Assembly: GCA_030248215.1 (NCBI GenBank)
Contig: JASANG010003691.1
Location: 1 to 64,000, forward strand
DNA: 64,000 bases
From: Enoplolaimus lenunculus
Taxonomy: Eukaryota > Nematoda > Enoplea > Enoplida > Thoracostomopsidae
Reading direction: 5' to 3'
In this document: piece after piece, positions 57,352 to 64,000 of the stretch
Position numbering within the stretch: the stretch's first letter is position 1
How the letters are laid out: every line of letters begins with the position of its first letter
Program-made: the position numbers and the translations under genes
The notes under the pieces: model-generated
The model's database searches: none
What the model was told of the DNA's origin: nothing
What the model saw: the letters and a program-made list of their open reading frames with translations, nothing else

Positions 57352-57470
57352 GACGGCTAAAAATTTTTTCAGCATACGGTATTCGTTGACTTACAAGCAA
57401 GGTTGATAATTTTCTAGGGGGAGCCCAAATTTTTCCGCGGGCAGGCTGAGCCCCTTTGGCTACGAGCCCG
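57352..57470. mobile_element. Family D MITE, left tip lost, upstream of the Sprouty-like gene
   Basis: CGTTGACTTACAAGCAAGGT and TTTGGCTACGAGCCCG. It lies about 260 bases before the long frame. The preceding 50 bases (from 57,298) also resemble sequence at about 41,500, so the two loci share more than the MITE. Confidence 0.82.
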
Positions 57471-57702
57471 ACTTCAGGTTAGCATTTTGTAGGGTATTTG
57501 ATATTTACATATTATTTCAGTTATAAACGACCATAATAAGCTATTATAGCAGATAGCATACATTATTTGTTGACTTACACCAACGTGTTCAAGTGTGTAA
57601 CTTACTAAGGAATGAATGCAAATTTAGCCAGCTGATGGGTTAGTATAATTCGGCAGTGTACATTTGAACGCGTGCGTTCCCCGTCGTCATGCGAACCGTA
57701 AA

Positions 57703-57720
57703 ATGAAGTTTCGCCGCTGA
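57703..57720 (+). promoter_or_regulatory. uORF before the Sprouty-like gene (MKFRR)
   Basis: An ATG followed by four codons and TGA, in the leader of the long frame. It directly abuts the next ATG at 57,721. If transcribed in the leader it would reduce initiation at 57,731 and favour reinitiation downstream. Transcription of this part is inferred, not seen. Confidence 0.4.
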
Positions 57721-57771
57721 ATGTCGCAAAATGAACAACAACAAGCAAACTATGACTGTAGTACATTGTAA
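57721..57771 (+). promoter_or_regulatory. Second uORF overlapping the long frame start
   Basis: The ATG at 57,721 opens a 16-codon frame (begins MSQNEQQQ) ending TAA at 57,771. It overlaps the 57,731 ATG in another frame. Together with the uORF at 57,703 it makes 57,731 a poor start and supports the ATG at 58,154. Confidence 0.4.
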
Positions 57772-60700
57772 ACCTTCGAATGCATTAAATAATATAAATG
57801 GTCAATTTCAACGTCAAGCTTATTCTCGTTACTGTTACAATTATACCGTTGACGCTAATTGTGACTATTTTGCAATAACAATTAATATTTGGTGCGAATC
57901 GCTGAAGTGTTCGTCTTCAGCTGCTGTCGTTGCGTTTGAATCCAACGTCATCGTTGCCGTTCAACCGTGTTACACTGCGAAATTATTTTCATTCGACGCT
58001 GAAACGTACAGGTCGACGGCTGTTTTGTCCTGTAGCATTATTTTATTGGCTGTTATTGGTCCAATAGTTTGTACTGTCGAAGTTTACCGTAATACAGCTG
58101 TTATTGGTCCAACAGTTTTTACTCTTAAAGCCGTTTGCTATTTGTTTATCGCAATGAGCTTATCGCGTGATGCTAGCGGTGACCGCCGTCGCCGAGGACT
58201 TTTGCAGTTTCCGTTGACTACTCGTCGACACGTTCCCACTTCGCCTGACACAGCCACCAGGGCTGGCACAGCTGAAATGGTTGCTCTTGATCAACCGCGG
58301 CCTGCGATCATGCGGACTGTGAACGAATACGTTCCTCTCGCTATAACGTCGTCATCATCACAACAACGCCGCCAACGTTCTCAAGATGTCCAGATGTCAA
58401 CTCGTGGAAACGAATCCCAAACGACTACAAATACAACGTTGCCGTTTGATACAACTACGCTGCGTGAGCGTCCAGTTGCGGTCCCGTCGTTAAATAGCAC
58501 CCCTGTAGTTGTTCCACAGTTGCGCGGCGACAGTAGGGACCGACAAAGGCAGCCGTGTAGGCCTCCTGGACCGATCCCGACAGTTTCAGATAACCGTCGA
58601 CGGCGACAAAACGGCGACAACAACAACAACAACAACAACCGGATAAATGTTGCTTCACCGTCTGGCGGAAACAATACCGCAATCGACATACAGCGTTCTT
58701 GCGTTAGCATCGACCATATGAGTCGCTGTGACACGCGCCTAGTCGCAATCGACCAACAACGTAATCGTTCGTCACGTACACCCCAGCGCCACCATCGGCT
58801 ACCACCTGCAGCATCCGATTGTCAACGTCAGTTAGCAAACGGTCTGCAAGCTACTTCTGGCCTGAGAACAAATGCGACGACACGAGTCGACGCCGGCTCG
58901 AGTGGTGTTGTAGTATCATTAAGTAGTGATACTGCGATGAATCAACTTAGATCAAAACGACACCATAGTCATCATCATCATCATCATCATCGTTGTCGTC
59001 AGCGCCATTGTCCACACCATCGACAGCGGTCAGACAATCGCGTCGATACACGTGTCAATAATATCAACCCTGATACCAGTTCTACGAAACGAAGCGCAAG
59101 TTGTTGCAACAACCAGCGAACTGTACCGATAATGCACCCCCTAAGGCAACCACCACCACCACCGCCCATTTCGTCGCCAGCTGACGCCGCGTTCACCACT
59201 CAATGGCATCGACCGCGATTGCCGACTCCACCGAGTGGCGCAGCGTCGATCAGCGCGCAGTTCAAGCCCGCTGCAGCTGTGGCGACTGTTGACACTAATC
59301 AGTGCGATCGTGCAGTCGCTGGAAACGCAGTGATTCGTATTGATTGTCGCCAGTCGTCGCGTGCTTTTGCAAACATTTCAGCATCGCCCAATGTTACACC
59401 TGCGACAACAGCTGTAGCGCCGGTGCCAACTACACCAGGCGACACTTCGGGTTCAGCGATGACGTCATTGGCAACAACAGAAGTAACAACAACAGTGACG
59501 ACAACAACAACGTCACGGAAAACACCACCACCAACAACGGCAATATCAGAGGTTGCAACAACAGCAAAAGCATCACAAACAATAACAACAAATCGACATT
59601 CGCCAACAATATCTTCTGGACGAACGCCAGTATCAACTTGTACCACAACAACACGATCTACTGTGTCATTAGTCGAACGTCCGCTGCTACCACAACGTAT
59701 CGAACGGCAACGGCCGCAACAAGCGCTGTCTGTAGCTGCTAGGCGACATTGTCGTTCATTATCATCGTCAATTCATACGTCGCTAACGCAACTAATCGCT
59801 CCAGTGAGATCGTGCTTCATGAACAGTGCTTCGACTCCGTCGAGTCGTGCGGTCAAATCGCAACCATCAACCAGTCTGGACGAATCCAATCATTCAACGA
59901 TCCGTTTGACGACACATCGGGAGCAGCAACTTCGAAATTGTAACGTCGTCGGATCTGAGATGCGTTTATCGTCGACAGAGTTGTCAATTTTGTCCACTAT
60001 GCCACGAGCGATTGAAAACGACTATCATCAACTTGGCGTAAAACCGCCGATGGAAGTTTGCCGAAATATAGCCGGTGCCAGGACCGCTGTTCAGCACAAT
60101 TCACAATTCTCGGATGCAAACGATTCGACAAAAATCGTCACTGCGGCTTACGATCCCGACACGAACGAGCCACGTTTGGCCGAATGTAAATCATATCAGT
60201 CAATCAGCGACGGCGTGCAACCAGCGCGATCAAAGCAGCAACATCCACGTGTCACGTATCGTCGCAAGGTGATGGAGACAGCCGGTACATGCGATGCGAA
60301 ACAACACCAGCAGCAACAACAACAACAACAACAACAACAACAGCAGCAGCAGCAGCCGCAACAACAACAACAACAACAGCAACAGCAACAACATCAACAA
60401 AAACAACATAACAGCGTATTATCACAAACTCCTGACGTAATTACTGTCGCTCCAACAACATCGTTTCAGTTGCCTACTCAACTGGACCATTCAAATGGCA
60501 AGTGGTGTCGAAACAAAGACGCCGCTGATTCGTTATCAATTTCACGACGAACATCAACTCCAGTTGTCGATAGTAGTTGGACAACAACAGCGCGCAATCA
60601 ACGGCAATCGCTTGACTCGCGTTTGTTGCTTGAAATCACATCGGCAAACTTAAACGCCGGCGTGTTTGATGTTACCGACCAATTGGCGAACAGCCGCCAT

Positions 60701-61948
60701 GTATCTTCGTTGTCCATTGATGAGACATTCAATCAAATCCGTTGTCCGCGTCCTGCAACCGCAACCGCAACCACAAATATTTGTCGATCCTGTGGTCGTT
60801 GTCGATGTTCTTTCTGTGTTACACCGCGTCGACTACCATCTCGACGAATTTGTAACGGTAGGATTGAGTGTTCGGTGTCGACCGTTGTTGAAGCACTGTC
60901 GTGTATGTTATGTGCTCGTGGAGTTGTACACCATTTGACACGCATATTTGATGCGGATTATGGGCAAGAACGTCGTCATCGAGCGGTTGGCCAAGTTACT
61001 CCAGATTGTTCGAACGATGAAAACGGCAACGCTGCTGGTGCTAAAGACGCATGCTTCGATCGAATCTGTCCATGTATCTGTTCTGAAACCGCGTCCAGGC
61101 AAAAATGCGATGATGATGATGATGTTAAACACCGTCCGAAAATGCTGTTTGACACGGTACATAAGTCAACCAGTTGCACTCGCTGTCGTCTCAAATGTTG
61201 CGCAATAAATTGTGATACAGTCCGTGAGTGGGGTTTGTCGCGTCGTCCGAGCGATTCTGTGTCACATAGCCAGCCACCGGCACCACCGTGGTGGTCACCT
61301 TTGCGATGGTTTACGTCTGCGTCTACAGTTTCCCAAACGACTCCTATCCCAGCGTCTTCTAGTAATTGTCATTCCTCGCCAGATAGGCGTGACTCGTTTA
61401 GTTTCACCGTCGATCCGTCATATAATCGCGACACTGATAATGAGTATGATTCTAAAGTACACATATCGTCAACAAATGCCGACCAGCTTAGTAGTAGTAG
61501 CTATGTAATTAATCCATTAAATCGATCCGTTAGTTTTTCTTACAACACAAATGGATTCGATTCAAAATCAGCCGGAAATCGTTCAACGCGTCAGTCCGCT
61601 GCTGTTATTTTATTCGACGATACGGATGGTGTACGCCGGACAGTACCGGTAACCGTTTGTTGTAATCATTCTGACGACCACAATTTTATTGGAGTAAAAA
61701 CGTTATGCTGTGCTTGTAGCAACCACCGTTCAACGATCGTATCGGTCGACTGGCAACCGCAAAGTACAAATTGCAATTGTGCAAGCGTCAGCAGCAAACG
61801 AACATGTATCAAGTACTGCGTTTATGCGGTCGCTTGCGGTCTCGTTCCGTGTTTTTGGTGTTACTTTCCATTGAAAATGTGTCAATGTTGTATTGCAAAT
61901 TGTTATGCACACTGTCATTATACGGGCTGTCGATGTCGTACTGTGTGA
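57731..61948 (+). CDS. spry: Sprouty-like RTK/Ras-MAPK antagonist, giant single-exon form
   Basis: Sprouty proteins sit at the plasma membrane through a cysteine-rich SPR domain and damp FGF/EGF receptor signalling. The first SPR half, residues 1018-1068, has the family pattern CGxCxCxxCxxPRxLP at 1021-1036 and then CS, VV, CMxC and HH. The second half, 1348-1402, has PCFWCYFP at 1373-1380 and ends GCRC, like PCLWCYLP...GCRC of vertebrate Sprouty. About 277 residues of Ser/Asp/Cys-rich sequence separate the halves, where vertebrate Spry2 has roughly a dozen. Near the N-terminus ALDQPRPAIMRTVNEY, with Tyr200, resembles the Spry2 segment around Tyr55, the Cbl-binding tyrosine. The in-frame ATG at 58,154 (Met142) would put this tyrosine at 59 and give 1264 aa, so it is the likelier start. 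The first 141 residues are hydrophobic and compositionally different. The middle is low complexity (Asn about 297-303, His about 411-424, Pro about 475-481, Gln about 858-895). Usual Sprouty length is 300-600 aa. Confidence 0.85.
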   Translation: MNNNKQTMTVVHCKPSNALNNINGQFQRQAYSRYCYNYTVDANCDYFAITINIWCESLKCSSSAAVVAFESNVIVAVQPCYTAKLFSFDAETYRSTAVLSCSIILLAVIGPIVCTVEVYRNTAVIGPTVFTLKAVCYLFIAMSLSRDASGDRRRRGLLQFPLTTRRHVPTSPDTATRAGTAEMVALDQPRPAIMRTVNEYVPLAITSSSSQQRRQRSQDVQMSTRGNESQTTTNTTLPFDTTTLRERPVAVPSLNSTPVVVPQLRGDSRDRQRQPCRPPGPIPTVSDNRRRRQNGDNNNNNNNRINVASPSGGNNTAIDIQRSCVSIDHMSRCDTRLVAIDQQRNRSSRTPQRHHRLPPAASDCQRQLANGLQATSGLRTNATTRVDAGSSGVVVSLSSDTAMNQLRSKRHHSHHHHHHHRCRQRHCPHHRQRSDNRVDTRVNNINPDTSSTKRSASCCNNQRTVPIMHPLRQPPPPPPISSPADAAFTTQWHRPRLPTPPSGAASISAQFKPAAAVATVDTNQCDRAVAGNAVIRIDCRQSSRAFANISASPNVTPATTAVAPVPTTPGDTSGSAMTSLATTEVTTTVTTTTTSRKTPPPTTAISEVATTAKASQTITTNRHSPTISSGRTPVSTCTTTTRSTVSLVERPLLPQRIERQRPQQALSVAARRHCRSLSSSIHTSLTQLIAPVRSCFMNSASTPSSRAVKSQPSTSLDESNHSTIRLTTHREQQLRNCNVVGSEMRLSSTELSILSTMPRAIENDYHQLGVKPPMEVCRNIAGARTAVQHNSQFSDANDSTKIVTAAYDPDTNEPRLAECKSYQSISDGVQPARSKQQHPRVTYRRKVMETAGTCDAKQHQQQQQQQQQQQQQQQQPQQQQQQQQQQQHQQKQHNSVLSQTPDVITVAPTTSFQLPTQLDHSNGKWCRNKDAADSLSISRRTSTPVVDSSWTTTARNQRQSLDSRLLLEITSANLNAGVFDVTDQLANSRHVSSLSIDETFNQIRCPRPATATATTNICRSCGRCRCSFCVTPRRLPSRRICNGRIECSVSTVVEALSCMLCARGVVHHLTRIFDADYGQERRHRAVGQVTPDCSNDENGNAAGAKDACFDRICPCICSETASRQKCDDDDDVKHRPKMLFDTVHKSTSCTRCRLKCCAINCDTVREWGLSRRPSDSVSHSQPPAPPWWSPLRWFTSASTVSQTTPIPASSSNCHSSPDRRDSFSFTVDPSYNRDTDNEYDSKVHISSTNADQLSSSSYVINPLNRSVSFSYNTNGFDSKSAGNRSTRQSAAVILFDDTDGVRRTVPVTVCCNHSDDHNFIGVKTLCCACSNHRSTIVSVDWQPQSTNCNCASVSSKRTCIKYCVYAVACGLVPCFWCYFPLKMCQCCIANCYAHCHYTGCRCRTV
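60303..60410 (+). repeat. CAA/CAG glutamine tract in the Sprouty-like gene
   Basis: A run of mixed CAA and CAG codons gives about 30 Gln, interrupted by single Pro, His and Lys codons. It lies in the disordered middle of the protein. The mixed codons suggest an older, partly stabilised tract and not a fresh pure-CAG expansion. Confidence 0.9.
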
Positions 61949-62143
61949 GGATTATACGTACGAAATTGACGTTTTACTACTGGTTGCCGTTGCCCCTTGT
62001 AGGTTGAAACATTTTAGGTTTGCAGTCATTGTAAACGAAGCCTACAGTATATTGAGGGTTGTGCTCAATAGCCACTATTATCCTAGGGTATGGACAGCGT
62101 TTTTACATTTGGTACTATCTATCTAACCAGTTATTAAGTTCAG

Positions 62144-62334
62144 GGCTCATGTATAGAACAGGGACGCAACAGTAGTATAAGACATATTCCTAAGCCTAAG
62201 CTTAAGCCTAAGCGTAAACATTTTCTTTGGCTGAGCCTAAGCCTAAGCCTAAGCAAAAAATTTAGTCTAAAGCTTAAACTGACTCTATTACAGCCTCTCC
62301 GGAAAATGATCCGGCCCTCTTTTATACATGGGCC
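62144..62334. mobile_element. Family A MITE 3' of the Sprouty-like gene
   Basis: Ends GGCTCATGTATAGAACAGGG and TTTTATACATGGGCC. Flanks aagttcag/aagctcat match 6 of 8. It starts 196 bases after the Sprouty-like stop. Confidence 0.88.
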
Positions 62335-62875
62335 AAGCTCATGATGAATCACAGAATAGAAAGACGCCGTGAATTTAATTAGCGAGGATGTAGGCTTTCC
62401 TAATACTAAACGAGTAACAGCCGAATCTAGGATAATTAGTCGCCGACAATTTGTGTCTTAAAGCGTATAAATACATCTAAGCCTAATCCCAAGTGTAAGC
62501 CTAAGCATAATGATAGACGACGAATTGGCGAGTCGATGAAATTTCAGATTAAAAGTTGTCTGGCGACGAATTGTCGTGATACCATAAGACGTTCATAACG
62601 CAAAGTAATCCATCCAGAACATTTTATAAGAGTTAACTCGTGTCTGTATCGAATCTATGATTTTATGATGGTTAATCGTATATCACACTTTTTACTGGAT
62701 TGATTCACATTGGTTTGATGTCAGCAAGGAAGTACAACTGATTATTTTAAATTCCATTTGTTTGAATATTGTCTTGGCATATATTGAATATCAGACCTTA
62801 CTGGTTCATTCAATTTTAAATGTAGACTTATAACAGTTATACAACCGAAAACTTAAATCAGAGTTCCAACAGGTA

Positions 62876-62965
62876 CTAAATTTTGCCGGAACAGGCACTG
62901 GAATTTAATTTTTATACAGGAACCGGAATTTTAAATACTTTTCATCACCGGAATATGTACCGTTC
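62876..62965. mobile_element. Family F-like relic
   Basis: GCCGGAACAGGCACTGGAAT, GGAACCGGAATTTT and CACCGGAATATG show the motif array only. Confidence 0.5.
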
Positions 62966-63554
62966 AACTTTTTACAAAACTTACCAAAAAAATAACTTAA
63001 GAGAATTTTCACAGCTATTTCATCGTTACGTTTTGCGGAAACACATCAGGAACAGTGTGACTATTAGAATGCTTTTGACCAGGTTTGTTACAAATTTAAA
63101 TATTGACCGGAATACAACATATGTTTTCGCACAAGCCGAATTTTCAAATATTGTAATAGTTTAAGCCTTCTGGTGTGACGAGTGCCGATTATTACACAAC
63201 GATTTGAATTTTTGACAAAAACGTAAATCATAAATCTCGAAGGTTATTCGTTTAGCAGAAAAGATGATAAAGTTTAGAAACTGATATATTATACACCGGT
63301 CTTGTACGACGCGATTAGACGAGTTGATTCAGCGGTGATTGTTTGGTTGCCAGCAGGGATGGGCTGTCTCGGTCAAAAATCAAGATCCGGATTCAACAGA
63401 ATCTCCAGTGTTTTGCGTTTCAATATGATCGACTGTTGTTATACTAAACAAATGTAGCGTTGATATCTGTTTTGAGGTTGCGCTGAAAAAAGGTAAGCTT
63501 ATTTTTACGTTTGGTCGTGGTTTGCAAATCACTGAAACTTAAAAATCGATACAG

Positions 63555-63763
63555 GACCTGCCAAATCCCAGAGACTTGCCGAGACCCAGGCCGCCCGTTC
63601 CTGGGTCGCCATTAACTGCTGGTAGTCGCGTATGGTCACAAAAGTGTTTTGGAACGTTATCGGACCCACAAATTCGAAGAACCTTGGGGCAAGATGTGGT
63701 ATTCGTCACCAAAGCCACTCACACTCAGCAACTTATTACTGAACACATAAATTTTAAATAAAA
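63555..63763 (+). CDS. Possible terminal coding exon, unknown gene
   Basis: A stop-free stretch follows a possible acceptor (gatacag) and reads DLPNPRDLPRPRPPVPGSPL and onward to ...THTQQLITEHINFK. It ends at TAA (63,759-63,761), which overlaps an AATAAA at 63,757-63,762. Its composition is more GC-rich than the surroundings. No family is recognised and no partner exon was found in the window, so it may be chance. Confidence 0.25.
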
Positions 63764-63941
63764 TAACGTTGATACGACTGTGTTTTTGTGGTCTTGTATG
63801 GGAAACGCTAGTGCGAGAGCTTGGAGAGTGGCATCCGTCCACTTTGCTTAAGGTTCCTTGAACTTGCCGGGGGGGGGTGCGCTAGACGTTGAAAAGATTG
63901 TAATTGAACCCTGCATTTGTATAACAACTGAATGTTCCCAC

Positions 63942-64000
63942 CAGTGCCGTTGCAGACAGGAATGGGGGCTCCCCCCAAAGTCCAGAGTGGGAGGCCCCAA
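63942..64000. mobile_element. Family E MITE, cut by the window edge
   Basis: CAGTGCCGTTGCAGACAGG, CTCCCCCCAAAGTCCAGAG and GGGAGGCCCC match the left half of family E; the rest lies outside. Confidence 0.8.

Larger units (their letters stand above)
61949..64000. other. 3' flank of the Sprouty-like gene
   Basis: It contains a family A element, a family F relic, a possible terminal exon and the start of a family E element at the window edge. No AATAAA was found within 1.5 kb after the Sprouty-like stop, so its 3' end is unassigned. Bases 62,335-62,875 and 62,966-63,554 show nothing I can name. Confidence 0.65.

Noticed and set aside
58381-59654. Antisense frames of 75-117 residues across the Sprouty-like gene
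   Set aside because: They are shadows of the biased sense codons, without recognised motifs.

Overview
This is animal nuclear DNA, AT-rich and gene-poor. Two host genes can be supported, and both are conserved in metazoans. The first is the DEAD-box RNA helicase UAP56/DDX39B, in eleven exons with GT-AG introns. The second is a Sprouty-type receptor tyrosine kinase antagonist in one very long open frame. Sprouty is an animal family, so this is a metazoan. Introns of 0.2-3.5 kb and the absence of LINE/SINE families of vertebrate type suggest an invertebrate. I cannot place the phylum from the sequence alone.

Layout. Bases 1-25.3 kb hold no supportable gene. They are a mosaic of short non-autonomous DNA transposons (MITEs) in old unique DNA. 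UAP56/DDX39B runs from 25,334 (ATG) to 35,915 (TGA), with a candidate poly(A) signal at 36,240. Its introns carry several hAT-like elements and a local duplication. From 36.3 to 57.7 kb is a second MITE-dense intergenic region with a 23-bp tandem array, an 85-90-bp degenerate minisatellite and a long TTA microsatellite. The Sprouty-like frame runs from 57,731 (more likely start 58,154) to 61,948. The last 2 kb is intergenic, with one possible terminal exon at 63,555-63,763.

Repeats dominate. I sorted about ninety copies by eye into families A to P. Many copies of families A, B, D, E, F and P keep 8-bp target duplications that can be read directly and are sometimes perfect, which fits hAT-type transposition. 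Several families share a layout: short inverted ends followed by arrays of one short motif (TTAGGC-like in A/B, CCGGAA-like in F, CCGAT-like in G, GTGACG-like in N). Family C is a near-perfect palindrome about 200 bp long that carries repeated TGAGTCA heptamers. No transposase gene was recognised, so the mobilising enzymes must lie elsewhere or be extinct. No retroviral, LTR or Polinton-type element was recognised.

The two genes have unrelated jobs, mRNA splicing/export and damping of Ras/MAPK signalling. Nothing in the sequence suggests they are co-regulated.
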